A DNA stretch of 64,000 nt from Cutibacterium equinum (GCF_028021195.1 NZ_CP115668.1:1674001-1738000), one strand, 5' to 3'. Positions 19,663-28,293 are shown, counted from the first letter of the stretch. Translations and numbers: made by a program. The notes: a model not told the origin generated them from the sequence alone.

Positions 19663-19892
19663 GTGAGCACACCATGAACGACGAGACCATCAAGGTCACC
19701 AAGGGAAACCTCACCGACGAGGAGCTGGGTGCCCTCATCGCGGTGTTGACCGAGCTCACCCGTCCCGGCCCGCATGCCTACGTGCCCGACGACCGGCCGA
19801 TCGCCTTCGGGTGGAAGTCTTACTGGCGCACCATCCGTGAACCGTTCATGCCCGGCCAGGCGGCTTGGCGGGGATCTCTGCGACGCTACTGA
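19659..19892 (+). CDS. Acyl-CoA carboxylase epsilon subunit
   Basis: 77 residues. [19 protein letters not shown] and a C-terminal W-rich segment ending [10 protein letters not shown] match the small actinobacterial epsilon subunit (AccE/PccE) that stabilises the alpha-beta carboxylase complex. GTG 19659 overlaps the beta-subunit stop. ATG 19674 is an in-frame alternative. Confidence 0.88.
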   Translation: MSEHTMNDETIKVTKGNLTDEELGALIAVLTELTRPGPHAYVPDDRPIAFGWKSYWRTIREPFMPGQAAWRGSLRRY

Positions 19893-19893
19893 C

Positions 19894-20535
19894 ATGACGA
19901 CCTGTTTCATCCTCGCGTCACAGTCCCCGGCCCGGCTGCGCATGCTGCGCTCGGCCGGTATCGAACCCATCGTCATCGCCTCGGGAGCCGACGAAAGCCG
20001 TATCCCCGGGGAGAACGCGGTCACGATGACGTCCCGGCTGTGTCGCCTCAAGGCCCACTCGGTCATCGACTCGGGGGCCCTCGACGAGCACCCAGCTGAC
20101 CGGACGATCGTGGTGGCCTGCGACTCCGTCCTCGATCTTGACGGACGTATCCTTGGAAAACCCCACACCGCTGAGCGTGCCCGGCAGTGGTGGCGCCGGA
20201 TGAGAGGTCACCAAGGGGTCCTCGTGAGTGGACACCACGTCGCCGTCATCGAGGAGGGCCAGATCCGGGAGCAGACCCGCGTCGGCCAGACGGTCGTCAC
20301 CTTCGCCGACCTCACCGACGCCGAGATCGACGCCTACGTCAGCAGCGGAGAGCCGGCCAAGGTGGCTGGTGCCTTCACCATCGACGGCCTGGGCGGCGCC
20401 TTCATCACCCGTATCAACGGCGACCCCCACAATGTCACTGGGATTTCCCTGCCCCTGGTGCGCCAAATGCTCATGGACCTCGACGTCGAGTGGTCCTCGC
20501 TGTGGAACGGCCCCAAGGGCGGACACCTGTCCTGA
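19894..20535 (+). CDS. maf: Maf-like nucleoside triphosphate pyrophosphatase
   Basis: 213 residues. FILASQSPARLRML at the N-terminus, ACDSVLDLDGRILGKP in the middle and GEPAKVAGAFTIDGLGG are the conserved Maf segments. It hydrolyses non-canonical nucleotides, in actinobacteria typically dTTP/UTP analogues. The ATG is one base after the epsilon-subunit stop, completing a three-gene operon. The carboxylase beta-epsilon-maf order is common in actinobacteria. Confidence 0.92.
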   Translation: MTTCFILASQSPARLRMLRSAGIEPIVIASGADESRIPGENAVTMTSRLCRLKAHSVIDSGALDEHPADRTIVVACDSVLDLDGRILGKPHTAERARQWWRRMRGHQGVLVSGHHVAVIEEGQIREQTRVGQTVVTFADLTDAEIDAYVSSGEPAKVAGAFTIDGLGGAFITRINGDPHNVTGISLPLVRQMLMDLDVEWSSLWNGPKGGHLS

Positions 20536-20576
20536 GTCCGTACCTGCGGCGCGGCATCGTCCAGCGCGAAACCAGA

Positions 20577-20610
20577 CTCAGCCGTGCCGCAAACTCAGCC
20601 GTGCCGCAGG
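20577..20610. repeat. 17-bp tandem duplication spanning the lipoprotein stop codon
   Basis: ACTCAGCCGTGCCGCAA is repeated almost exactly (second copy ends CAG), so a stop codon in the lipoprotein frame is also duplicated just downstream. Confidence 0.75.
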
Positions 20611-21014
20611 GTCAGCCCGGCGGCCTCGTCGGAGGATGTGAACGCACCCGTCCACCCCTGGGTGTCGGGTCGGTTCGAGGTGAATGTCAATGACCCGTTG
20701 CCATCCCCGGTCACCACGAACCCCGATGCCGCCAAGTTGGCTGCCAGGAAGTCGTGCACCCTTCCCGAGGTGTCGGGCTCGGTGAGCAGGGTGATGTTGT
20801 TGGCGTGATCGACACGCATGGTGACGTCCAGTCCCTGGGGCACACGGAAGTTCCGCGGACCATTCTCGAACCCGAGTCCCGCCAAGGTCTGCGCCCCAGC
20901 CGGTGCCGGGGTGGGTGAACCGGCATCCGGGGTGGGCACGGCTGCCTGATGCGAGGGAGCGCACCCTGCCACAACGAGCAGGGCCGTCGCTACCAGCACT
21001 GCTCTGGACTTCAT
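20595..21014 (-). CDS. Small secreted lipoprotein, function unknown
   Basis: 139 residues. A lipoprotein signal peptide ends in the lipobox VAGC with Cys18, followed by a Pro/Ala/Thr linker and a roughly 90-residue domain (GPRNFRVPQGLDVTMRVDH to GAFTSSDEAAGLTL) with no recognised family. TAACAT seven bases before the ATG suggests leaderless transcription. Confidence 0.75.
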   Translation of the reverse strand: MKSRAVLVATALLVVAGCAPSHQAAVPTPDAGSPTPAPAGAQTLAGLGFENGPRNFRVPQGLDVTMRVDHANNITLLTEPDTSGRVHDFLAANLAASGFVVTGDGNGSLTFTSNRPDTQGWTGAFTSSDEAAGLTLRHG

Positions 21015-21021
21015 GCCGGTG

Positions 21022-21027
21022 ATGTTA
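21022..21027 (-). promoter_or_regulatory. Candidate -10 (TAACAT) for leaderless lipoprotein gene
   Basis: TANNNT seven bases before ATG 21014. Confidence 0.5.
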
Positions 21028-21039
21028 GCTGATGTCGCC

Positions 21040-22251
21040 TCACACCTCGTCACGCAGCACCGGGCACGACATGCACCGTGGGCCGCCACGTCCCGACCCC
21101 AGCTCCGAGCTCGGAATCGTCAGCACCTCGATGCCGGCGGCCTCCAAACGAGCATTGGTGTTCGTGTTGCGCTCGTAGGCCACCACCACACGCGGGGCCA
21201 GGGCCAGGGTGTTGTTGCCGTCATCCCACTGCTCGCGCTCGGCAGTCACGGGGTCAAGACCCGTGTCGATGACGCGCATCCGGTCGATACCCAACGCATC
21301 GGCAGCGGCGGTGAGGAATGGTGCCGGCTCACCGATGTGAATGTCGTCGCCGTCAGGAGTGAGCGGAACGGCCATCAAGCTGTCCGCGACCTGCGGGTAC
21401 ATGACGACGGCATCGACGTCGACCATGGTGCACACAGTGTCCAGGTGCATGGTGGCGCGCTGTTGATGGATCGGCACGGCTAGCACAGTGCGGGCCACCC
21501 CCAGCTCGAAGGCGCTACGAGCAAGACGCTCGGCCCCCGCGGGGGTGGTGCGCTCCCCCACTCCAATCGCCATCACCTGTGGGCCCAGATGCATGACGTC
21601 TCCACCCTCCAGATGCTCCAACCGCCAGCCGTAGCAGTCGCTGTGTCCCCGGAAGCTCGGATGGTGACGGTAAATGAGGTCAGTGAGCTGGGTTTCGCGA
21701 CGACGGGCCGGCATCGTCAAGGAGGTCACGGCGGGACGGTCTCCCACCCAGACGCTGGAGTCGCGGGTGAAGAGCAGGTTGGGCAGCGGGTCTATGATGA
21801 AATCCTCGGCAGCCAGCAGACTCGTCACGAGGCTGCGAGGCGCGGCGGGCTCGACGGCGGCCAATTCACCGTTGGACAGGCCGGCCATGAGCACTTTCGC
21901 CAGCATCTGGCTGGACAATTCCGACAGACGCTGGCGCAGGTAGCTGCGCAGCCCGTCGCCGTATCTCAAATCGGTGAGCAGATCGTCAAGGGCCTGGCGC
22001 CTGGCAACCTCGTCGTCGAGGGTCTCGCACAGGAGATCTGCGAGCAGGAGGACCTCGACACCCCGTTCTTCCAGGATCGACGCGAAAATGTCGTGGTCAC
22101 GCTGGGCCTGGTCGACCCACGGCATCGCGTCGAACAGGAGCTTGTCGTTGTTGCGAGGGGTCAGTCTGCGCAATTCGTCGCCGGGCCGATGCAGGATGAC
22201 TCTGCGCAACCGCCCAACTTCGGATCTGACATCGCACGTGCTTTCTGCCAT
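21040..22251 (-). CDS. arcA: Arginine deiminase
   Basis: 403 residues. [17 protein letters not shown] and [14 protein letters not shown] at the N-terminus, [37 protein letters not shown] (catalytic His) and the C-terminal [11 protein letters not shown] with nucleophile Cys393 are all present. It converts arginine to citrulline and ammonia, giving ATP via the arginine deiminase pathway and acid tolerance. The other arc genes are not adjacent. ATG 22251 puts the first motif where homologues have it. Confidence 0.95.
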   Translation of the reverse strand: MAESTCDVRSEVGRLRRVILHRPGDELRRLTPRNNDKLLFDAMPWVDQAQRDHDIFASILEERGVEVLLLADLLCETLDDEVARRQALDDLLTDLRYGDGLRSYLRQRLSELSSQMLAKVLMAGLSNGELAAVEPAAPRSLVTSLLAAEDFIIDPLPNLLFTRDSSVWVGDRPAVTSLTMPARRRETQLTDLIYRHHPSFRGHSDCYGWRLEHLEGGDVMHLGPQVMAIGVGERTTPAGAERLARSAFELGVARTVLAVPIHQQRATMHLDTVCTMVDVDAVVMYPQVADSLMAVPLTPDGDDIHIGEPAPFLTAAADALGIDRMRVIDTGLDPVTAEREQWDDGNNTLALAPRVVVAYERNTNTNARLEAAGIEVLTIPSSELGSGRGGPRCMSCPVLRDEV

Positions 22252-22296
22252 GACGGTAGCCAACCACACCCCGACGTGGCGTGCTGGCAAGACGGG

Positions 22297-22302
22297 TACC
22301 GT
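22297..22302 (+). promoter_or_regulatory. Candidate -10 (TACCGT) for leaderless SDR gene
   Basis: TANNNT six bases before ATG 22309. Confidence 0.55.
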
Positions 22303-22308
22303 GGCGTC

Positions 22309-23043
22309 ATGAAAACCCCCACAACCTCGAAAACTTCACGTACCGACCACCACACCAAGACAGTCCTTGTGACCGGGGCGACGCGCGGCATCGGACGGGC
22401 GATCGCACAGGAGCTGGGACGCGACCACCACATCATCGTGGCGGGACGCCACCGCGAGGCCGTCGAGAAGGTCGTCTCAGAACTGCCTGACGCCTCCCCC
22501 TTCGTCGCCGATCTGGCCGACGAGGAGGCCACCGCGGCGGCCGTCTCCCAGCTGGACAGCCTCGACGTCCTCGTCAACAGCGCCGGGGTGAGCGCCGCGT
22601 TCCCCGGTGACATCGCATCCCAGACTCGCCAGGAGTGGCGCCGGGTGCTGGAGATCAACGTCGTCGCTGTCGCCGACCTCACTCGTCTCGTGCTACCCCT
22701 GCTGAGGGACAGCCACGGCGACATCGTCATGATCAATTCCGGGTCTGGTTTCTTGCGGACGCCGGCTGGTGGTGGGGTCTATGCGGCCTCGAAGTACGCG
22801 CTGCGTGCCCTCACCCACGCCCTGCGCGAGGAGGAGCGTGGCGTGGTTCGGGTGACGTCGATCCACCCGGGTCGTGTCGACACCGACATGCAGGTGGAAT
22901 TGCAAACCCAGGCCGGTCGTCCCTACGACGCCTCGCAGCATCTGCGCCCCGAATCGGTCGCCGTCACCGTTCGTGCCGCTCTGGAGGCCAGCCCGGAGGC
23001 CATGATCGAGGAGCTGTCGGTACGCCCGGTATTCCGACACTGA
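22309..23043 (+). CDS. Short-chain dehydrogenase/reductase
   Basis: 244 residues, Rossmann fold. [12 protein letters not shown] (cofactor glycine motif), LVNSAGVS (NAG-like), catalytic Ser in INSGSG and YAASK (Tyr/Lys) are intact, so it should be an active NAD(P)H-dependent oxidoreductase. Substrate unknown. It diverges from arcA and converges on the ThiD/PdxK-type kinase gene. The frame is open far upstream, but family similarity begins at this ATG. Confidence 0.88.
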   Translation: MKTPTTSKTSRTDHHTKTVLVTGATRGIGRAIAQELGRDHHIIVAGRHREAVEKVVSELPDASPFVADLADEEATAAAVSQLDSLDVLVNSAGVSAAFPGDIASQTRQEWRRVLEINVVAVADLTRLVLPLLRDSHGDIVMINSGSGFLRTPAGGGVYAASKYALRALTHALREEERGVVRVTSIHPGRVDTDMQVELQTQAGRPYDASQHLRPESVAVTVRAALEASPEAMIEELSVRPVFRH

Positions 23044-23085
23044 CCCGACGCGACCGCCGTGATCATGGCGGACCGGGCAGGACGC

Positions 23086-23111
23086 GGCCCCGGTTGACAT
23101 CCGCCGGGGCC
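23086..23111. terminator. Stem-loop between convergent SDR and kinase genes
   Basis: GGCCCCGG (23086-23093) pairs perfectly with CCGGGGCC (23104-23111) across ten bases, between two convergent stop codons. Confidence 0.65.
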
Positions 23112-23122
23112 ACCGTCACTGA

Positions 23123-23926
23123 TCACGCCTGGTAATGACCTTGGTAGACGCAGTCGAACGGGGCGTTGCCGTGCATCCGGTTCTCGATGGCCGAGACGAC
23201 GACCTGCTTGGCGGTGCGCGCCGCCTCCAGCGGGCTGACCCCCTTGGCCATCTCAGCGGTGATTGCGGCAGCGAGGGTGCAGCCAGCACCAGAGACGCGC
23301 TCCTGACCGACGGCGGGAACCTCAAGGACCTCGCAGTCGTGGCCGTCGTAGTAGACGTCCAGGGCGGTGCCGGTGTCCAGCAAGGTGCCGGCCTTGGCGA
23401 TGACGACCGGAACCCCCTGGTCACCGATCCTCTTGGCAGCATCCTTGAGGGCCTCGACCGAGGTGATCTCGTCAACCCCGGCGAGGGTCTGGGTCTCGAA
23501 AAGATTCGGGGTGATGACGTCGGCGTGCGGCAGGATCTGCTCGCGCAGGGCGTTGTCGGTGTCGAGGGCGGCGCCGGCTTCCTGACCCTTGCAGATGAGG
23601 ACCGGGTCAACGATGACCTTGGGGAAGTTGTATGTCTCCAGGGCCTCGGCGACGATTCCGATGGTCGTCGGGGTGCCGAGCATGCCAATCTTGACGGCGT
23701 CGATGTGGCCGTGAACAGCGACGGCGGCCTCGATCTGATCGTGGATGACCTGCGGATCAACCGGCACAAATCGGTGCCCCCAGTCGTTGTTGGGGTCGAA
23801 GGAGACGATGCAGGTCAGGGACGTGCATCCGAACACCCCGAGCTGGTGGAAGGTTTTGAGGTCGGTCTGGGCTCCGGCGCCACCGGATGCCTCAGATCCG
23901 GCAATGGCTAGTGCAATCTTCGTCAC
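23123..23926 (-). CDS. pdxK: ThiD/PdxK-type kinase (hydroxymethylpyrimidine or pyridoxine kinase)
   Basis: 267 residues, ribokinase fold. AIAGSEASGGAGAQTDLKTF, KIGMLGT, DPVLICKGQE, TPNLFE and the phosphate-binding SGAGCTLAAA (GAGCT) are diagnostic. The DPVxxCKG motif and overall pattern resemble Gram-positive PdxK proteins more than classical ThiD, so pyridoxal/pyridoxine phosphorylation is my first guess and HMP kinase the alternative. GTG 23926 follows TAGACT by seven bases; the longer frame to 23983 adds no conserved residues. Confidence 0.85.
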   Translation of the reverse strand: MTKIALAIAGSEASGGAGAQTDLKTFHQLGVFGCTSLTCIVSFDPNNDWGHRFVPVDPQVIHDQIEAAVAVHGHIDAVKIGMLGTPTTIGIVAEALETYNFPKVIVDPVLICKGQEAGAALDTDNALREQILPHADVITPNLFETQTLAGVDEITSVEALKDAAKRIGDQGVPVVIAKAGTLLDTGTALDVYYDGHDCEVLEVPAVGQERVSGAGCTLAAAITAEMAKGVSPLEAARTAKQVVVSAIENRMHGNAPFDCVYQGHYQA

Positions 23927-23933
23927 ATCAGCC

Positions 23934-23939
23934 AGTCTA
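23934..23939 (-). promoter_or_regulatory. Candidate -10 (TAGACT) for leaderless pdxK/thiD-type gene
   Basis: TANNNT seven bases before GTG 23926; decides the start. Confidence 0.6.
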
Positions 23940-24149
23940 GGAGCCTTGCCCGGTGATGTCGGGAGTTGCCGGGGAGTGACCATGACACCGTCTGAAATTG
24001 ACGGAACCGCCCATGGCGGCGTCGCCAGGACTCGTCCTTGACCGTCCTCTCAGGTGGGATGAAGTAGTACGCGGCAATCAGCGTGTCGTCTATCCGGCTG
24101 GCCGGGACGCGCATGTGGCGGGGAGCGGCCAGATGCTCTATCGACAGTG

Positions 24150-24450
24150 ACCTGGCCGTCGACATGACCTCAACCATGTGCCTCACGTCGGGTTGCCAAG
24201 GGGGTCGTCGAGGAAGACGACCTCGGACTGACGGTCCAACTCACCGATTCGGACTGACGAAGCGAAGCACGGCGAGCTTGCAGGCGATCGTGGACGAATC
24301 GGCCCGGTGAACGTCGATCCCGTCAACGGCTACCGTCCCGGCCGACGGCTTCTGCAACCGGGCCATGACGGCCAGCAAGGTCGGCTTCCTCGCGTCATTG
24401 GGCTCGATGAGGGCGATGACCTTCCCACCTGTCAGGCCGAGTCGCCTCAT
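24150..24450 (-). pseudogene. Decayed siderophore-type (FecE-like) ABC ATPase
   Basis: One frame (24450-24241) reads GGKVIALIEPNDARKPTLLA, which is the GPNGAGKSTLLA Walker A region with several key residues changed, then MARLQKPSAGTVAVDG. It breaks after KLAVLR. A second piece encodes SEVVFLDDPLGNP (Walker B, LLDEPLNN in relatives), shifts frame and continues DVRHMVEVM. The signature (LSGGQ) region between them is deleted. Clearly a dead remnant; nothing else is recognisable between it and the kinase gene. Confidence 0.7.
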
Positions 24451-24533
24451 CGAGGACTTGATTGAGGATTCCCGTGGGAAAGCTCATTACTGAAGCCGAC
24501 AAGATCCCTTCCGGTTCGTCCACGGTCCTTTGA

Positions 24534-24740
24534 GTTACATGGGGGCTGCACGTCGGACATTTTGGAACCCGCTCGGTGGGGATTGTTTCCTCTTTCGCGT
24601 ACGCCGCTTTCTTTTTAGCGCCACCAGTGTTTGGATTTCTGGCCAGCAGGCTCGGAATCTTATGCGCATTGGGGTTAGTGGCCATTTTCCTATTGGTCTC
24701 GCTGCCGTTCGCTCGCGCTTTGGACGTGGAATCAGGATGA
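24534..24740 (+). pseudogene. C-terminal remnant of an MFS transporter
   Basis: The frame ending at TGA 24738-24740 encodes SVGIVSSFAYAAFFLAPPVF, then GFLASRLGILCALGLVAI and FLLVSLPFA, the last two helices of an MFS permease. It runs back into a stop at 24531, so only about 65 of roughly 400 residues remain. AT-richer than its surroundings. With the ABC remnant it marks this flank as decaying DNA. Confidence 0.65.
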
Positions 24741-24911
24741 GTCTCAATTGGCGCTTGGCGCGCCCCTCAACCGGTACGCAGCACCTAGTTGTAACCACCA
24801 CACAGGTTAGGTACATCGGGCTGGTCAGAGACAGCTCTGGCTGGACACGGGCGAGGGCCTCTGGGTGGAGTGTGTTGCTACCACACAAAGCACGACTTTC
24901 AAGAGGCCCTC

Positions 24912-25700
24912 ATGACCCACCGTAATGCCCCGTTGTCCGAAACCGGACGTTTGCGCCTGGCCTGCTGCATCGTCGAGGATGGCTGGCCCCTGCGTCGGGC
25001 CGCCGAACGCTTCAACGTCAGCGTCACCACGGCCCAACGCTGGGCACAGCGCTACCGCGCCCACGGGCCGGCCGGAATGCGTGATCACTCCAGCCGACCC
25101 CACTACCAGCCCCGACGGGTCTGCCGTCGCACGCAACGACGGGTGGTGGGATTGCGCATCACCCACCAGTGGGGCCCAGCACGCATCGCCTACCACCTAC
25201 GCCACCAGCACCTCAGCGTCTCGACCGTCGGCAAGATCCTGCAACGCTACGGATGCCCACCCCTGACCTGGATCGACAAGGCCACCGGCGCCCGGCTACG
25301 CGCCCAGCCCACACCCGTCCGCTACGAACACGACACCCCCGGTTCGCTGGTCCACGTCGACATCAAGAAACAAGGCCGGATCCCCGACGGCGGCGGCCAC
25401 CGCATGGTCGGACGCGCCCAAGGAGTACGCAACCGTGGCCGATCCGCCAGCGGGGGTGGGTATCACTACATCCACAACGCCGTCGACGACCACTCCCGCC
25501 TGGCCTACGTCGAGGTCCTCAGCGATGAGCGCAAGGACACCGCCGCCGGGTTCTGGACCAGGGCCAAGGCCTGGTTCGCCAGCCAGGGCATCACCGTCAA
25601 GCGGGTCCTGACCGACAACGGCTCCTGCTACCGGTCCAAAGCCTTCAACAAGGCACTCAAAGACACCCACATCACGCACAAGTACACCCGGCCCTACACC
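24912..25700 (+). mobile_element. 5' part of an IS481-family transposase gene, 3' end lost
   Basis: About 263 codons from ATG 24912: N-terminal HTH (LRRAAERFNVSVTTAQRW), the IS481 leader GMRDHSSRPHYQPRR, then the integrase core with HVDIKK (first Asp), IHNAVDDHSRLAYVEVL and LTDNGSCYRS (second Asp). The sequence stops matching at HKYTRPYT, just where family members continue PQTNGKVERF with the catalytic Glu. From there the frame reads on into RepA. Without the Glu the transposase cannot be active. The IS left end is probably near 24870. Confidence 0.85.
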
Positions 25701-26291
25701 TACGCCGCTGCTGTCACCGAAGGACTCCGGCGATCCGTCGACGGGGACGCCGGCTACTCCGGGCTCATCACCAAAAATCCCGAGCACCCCGCCTGGGACA
25801 CTCACTGGATCACCAACCACCTCTACGACCTTGACGAGCTGCACGCCGGCCTCGACGCCCACGGGTTCATGCCGGCCCCTTCATGGCGACGCACCCGCCG
25901 GAAAAATCCGGCAGGTCTGGGCCGTAACTGCGCGATCTTCGAGACCGCTCGTGTGTGGGCGTACCAGGAAGCACGACGCATCCGCCTACGCCACGAACAC
26001 CCCACCCCCGCCGACACCGCCGACCTGGGCCGCGCGATCACCGCCCACGTGGCCGCCCTCAACGCCGACTACACCGAACCGTTGCCCGACTCCGAAGCCG
26101 CGTGCATCGCCCGATCCATCACCAGCTGGATCACTACGGAGTCCCGTTTGTGGATCCAATCCAGCACAGCCACACAAGCCACCTTCACCACCATCCAATC
26201 CGCCCGCGGCCGCAAAGGAGGCCGCAAAGGAGGCCCCGCAAGCGGGGCTACCCGGCGCCGTATTCGTAACGAGAAGCTGGAGAAGCTATGA
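24912..26291 (+). CDS. In-frame chimera: truncated IS481 transposase fused to C-terminal RepA
   Basis: One uninterrupted frame joins the transposase (to about 25700) to a plasmid replication protein segment. The RepA part starts YAAAVTEGLRRSVDGDAGYSG, then TKNPEHPAWDTHWI, GLGRNCAIFETARVWAY and TTIQSARGRKGG, as in RepA of ColE2-like theta plasmids of propionibacteria (pRGO1/p545 group), ending in a basic tail. The RepA N-terminus is missing here and is found at 30610. The fusion is probably non-functional as replicase. Its stop overlaps the repB start. Confidence 0.8.
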   Translation: MTHRNAPLSETGRLRLACCIVEDGWPLRRAAERFNVSVTTAQRWAQRYRAHGPAGMRDHSSRPHYQPRRVCRRTQRRVVGLRITHQWGPARIAYHLRHQHLSVSTVGKILQRYGCPPLTWIDKATGARLRAQPTPVRYEHDTPGSLVHVDIKKQGRIPDGGGHRMVGRAQGVRNRGRSASGGGYHYIHNAVDDHSRLAYVEVLSDERKDTAAGFWTRAKAWFASQGITVKRVLTDNGSCYRSKAFNKALKDTHITHKYTRPYTYAAAVTEGLRRSVDGDAGYSGLITKNPEHPAWDTHWITNHLYDLDELHAGLDAHGFMPAPSWRRTRRKNPAGLGRNCAIFETARVWAYQEARRIRLRHEHPTPADTADLGRAITAHVAALNADYTEPLPDSEAACIARSITSWITTESRLWIQSSTATQATFTTIQSARGRKGGRKGGPASGATRRRIRNEKLEKL

Positions 26292-26611
26292 GTGACTTCC
26301 GTGTACCGCGCAACGGTCGCACGACCAAAGAGGCTGCAGAAATCACCGGCCTCTCAACGCGCAGTATCCAACGATGGACATCCGTGCCGCGTGACCAGTG
26401 GCTCCAGGAAAAGGCCGACGAACGTGAAGCCATGCGCGCCTACCACGACGACGAACATCATTCGTGGTCAGAGACCGGCAGGCATTTCGGCATCGACCCA
26501 TCGACCGCGCGACGACGCGCGTTCCGTGCTCGCAAGGAGCGTGCTCGTGAAGCTGAGGAGGCCGCCAAGGGTCCAACGTTGTTCGACATCGACCTTGATG
26601 AAGTGTCATGA
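26288..26611 (+). CDS. repB: RepB-like plasmid replication accessory protein
   Basis: 107 residues. Two helix-turn-helix-like segments are visible: TTKEAAEITGLSTRSIQRW (about 13-31) and ETGRHFGIDPSTARRRAFR (about 62-80), followed by a charged helix. Small HTH proteins encoded directly after repA with an ATGA overlap are the RepB partners of propionibacterial and other actinobacterial theta plasmids and bind the origin region. Intact, but its partner repA is broken. Confidence 0.75.
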   Translation: MSDFRVPRNGRTTKEAAEITGLSTRSIQRWTSVPRDQWLQEKADEREAMRAYHDDEHHSWSETGRHFGIDPSTARRRAFRARKERAREAEEAAKGPTLFDIDLDEVS

Positions 26612-26931
26612 GCACGTACGGCGAGCAGAAAAAAGCGTGGACTCGGGAATGGTCTCGTCTCCGTCGCGAGTACCTGAACGGCAAAGTTCTCGACGCGGTG
26701 GTTTTACCTTCCGGCGCTGGCGTGCGGTGGGAGTGCCCCATATGTGGCGCCGTCGGCACCGACGTAGCTAACACCAAACTCGCCACGACAGCCGGACGCA
26801 ACCACGCACAGACCCACATCAGCGCCGACGACCGCGCCGCCCTGGAAGCCCTCAAAGTCACCCACATGCCCGAGGAACTACTAACGCCCTCCCAACGCAC
26901 CCTCCGCGACCAGATTCAGACACACAACTGA
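26608..26931 (+). CDS. Small plasmid protein with CxxC/HxxxH zinc-finger-like motif
   Basis: 107 residues, start overlapping the repB stop (ATGA). WECPICGAVG supplies CxxC and, 19 residues later, GRNHAQTH supplies HxxxH, a plausible zinc site. The N-terminus is charged (KKAWTREWSRLRREYL). Third gene of the rep operon; could be a copy-number or DNA-binding protein. Function not recognised. Confidence 0.6.
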   Translation: MSTYGEQKKAWTREWSRLRREYLNGKVLDAVVLPSGAGVRWECPICGAVGTDVANTKLATTAGRNHAQTHISADDRAALEALKVTHMPEELLTPSQRTLRDQIQTHN

Positions 26932-26940
26932 CACCCCTTA

Positions 26941-27027
26941 GGCAATGTGCGCCACGAACCAAGTCAGATAATTCCGGGGTCTGGGGGTCCCCCAGGGGGA
27001 TCCTTCCGTAGGAGCGAAGCGACTTCC
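26941..27027 (+). repeat. Left copy of an 87/89-bp inverted repeat with GC palindrome
   Basis: Starts GGCAATGTGCGCCACGAA and contains CTGGGGGTCCCCCAG (26981-26995), then GGATCCTTCCGTAGGAGCG. Its reverse complement recurs at 30491-30579 with two substitutions and a two-base indel by eye. The pair brackets the bacteriocin/TA cassette. Could be an origin-, transfer- or recombination-related site. Confidence 0.85.
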
Positions 27028-27400
27028 CTTCTTCCACCGCCCCCCTGAGCCCCCGAAACCCCGCACCTGGGCAACAAGTACGCAGAAGTCCCTGCGAGGC
27101 GCTGAGAGGGGCACACAGAGACGCAAGCAGCAGGCCAAGGGTCCCTTCCGGGCGTAGAAGCCGCTTTGAGATCCTTTCAGGGGGCGGGGGTACAAATCTT
27201 AGCCCCGAACCTGAGATGCGCTGAGAGGGGCCACAGAGAGCCGGTGAGGGGCATTCAGGGGCAAGCGGCCCGGCCGCCGCCATCGATGCCTCATCGGTCC
27301 CGTCCGGCCCGTCCGGCCCGGGCGTCGCACTCGAGGCGACCGGGCGTAGGGGGGTACGGGGGGTTAATGATGGTTCTTCCTTGATAAGGGGGTTTGGGGG
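27028..27400. other. Non-coding GC-rich plasmid segment with direct repeats
   Basis: No gene is convincing here. A 22-23 bp direct repeat built on GCGCTGAGAGGGGC occurs at 27099-27121 and 27218-27239. The stretch is rich in G-runs (for example 27350-27400) and ends next to the paired operator repeats. Probably plasmid control or origin sequence. Confidence 0.4.
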
Positions 27401-27403
27401 AAA

Positions 27404-27456
27404 GTGACACCCGTGTCACAGTGGTCGGACCCCCAGTGTCACCCGTGTCACAGTGG
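27404..27456. promoter_or_regulatory. Tandem operator-like repeats upstream of the bacteriocin gene
   Basis: Two 21-bp units at 27404-27424 and 27436-27456, differing at one base, spaced 32 bp apart (about three helical turns). The first contains the perfect palindrome GTGACACCCGTGTCAC. They lie about 170-220 bp before the bacteriocin start and look like binding sites for a dimeric regulator or iterons. Confidence 0.6.
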
Positions 27457-27627
27457 ACCCCACTAGGGCAAGCACCATCACCCATCACGATCGACGGGCG
27501 GGCATCACCACGCCCATAACGACGCGACACACTATCGGGAACCCGCAGCCGCCAGGACCCTGCTACTGGACCCTGCAGGCCCTAGACTCCTGTCCACCCT
27601 GGCAACACTTAAACGAGGAGGTTTACG

Positions 27628-28266
27628 TTGCTGATTCCAAAGAAGTCTCTGATTGCAACTCTCGCAGTCAGTGTTTGCCTGTCAACGACAGGCGTTCTCA
27701 GTGCCCAAGCGCTCGAGCCCGCAAGTAACCCTGTTATCAGTGCTACCTCAGCCGACGGTGAACTTACTCAGAGCGACGTTGACCTCCTGAGTCACATCGC
27801 TGCGATTGATGTAGAACACGCTTCGGATGCCGAGCTACGGTTTCTTGGGTTTACTGCAGATCGTGATTCTTCAGGAAATGTTGTGGCTTACCGGATGGAT
27901 GCTGAAACGCGTGCTCAAATGGAACGCGAGCAGCTACTTATCCAGTCAGAGGATGAGTTGACAAGCATGCATTCAAAAATGCATGGACATGTTGCTCACC
28001 CGATGGGTGGTGCTATGAACTGGGTCCAATGTACTGCCCAATTAGGAGCATTCGTAGTAAGCTACGTTATCCCAGCAGGTAGAGCGCGAGCTATCGCCGT
28101 TAAAGCCATCGGAATCGTGAAGCGACGTGGTGTTGCCAAGACGATCCAAATCCTCAAGAAGTTCCGCAAATTGAAGGGCGTTGAGGCAAAAGATGCGGCA
28201 GACCTGATCGCTGCGGTTGTCGGACTTGATTTCCTGGCACCCTGCAAGGCGGCCATGGGTTTCTAA
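27628..28266 (+). CDS. Secreted bacteriocin-like protein (about 184 residues mature)
   Basis: 212 residues from TTG 27628, with GAGGAGG six bases upstream. A clear signal peptide (KK then a hydrophobic core) ends LSAQA, cleavage expected after A28. The mature N-terminal half is acidic; the C-terminal half has NWVQC, the hydrophobic LGAFVVSYVIPAG, a strongly cationic stretch (IVKRRGVAKTIQILKKFRKL) and a final LAPCK, giving two cysteines that could form a disulfide. This is typical of membrane-active bacteriocins. The gene is AT-richer than the chromosome. It is followed by a two-helix membrane protein, as for bacteriocin/immunity pairs. Size and plasmid context recall propionicin SM1 of P. jensenii, from memory only. 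Confidence 0.65.
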   Translation: MLIPKKSLIATLAVSVCLSTTGVLSAQALEPASNPVISATSADGELTQSDVDLLSHIAAIDVEHASDAELRFLGFTADRDSSGNVVAYRMDAETRAQMEREQLLIQSEDELTSMHSKMHGHVAHPMGGAMNWVQCTAQLGAFVVSYVIPAGRARAIAVKAIGIVKRRGVAKTIQILKKFRKLKGVEAKDAADLIAAVVGLDFLAPCKAAMGF

Positions 28267-28293
28267 TTAAAAAAGAGATGCAGGAGGTTTGAC

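Noticed and set aside
26981-26995. CTGGGGGTCCCCCAG as a rho-independent terminator
   Set aside because: The arms meet with a single central base, so a normal RNA hairpin would lose pairs, and no T-run follows; kept only as part of the inverted repeat.
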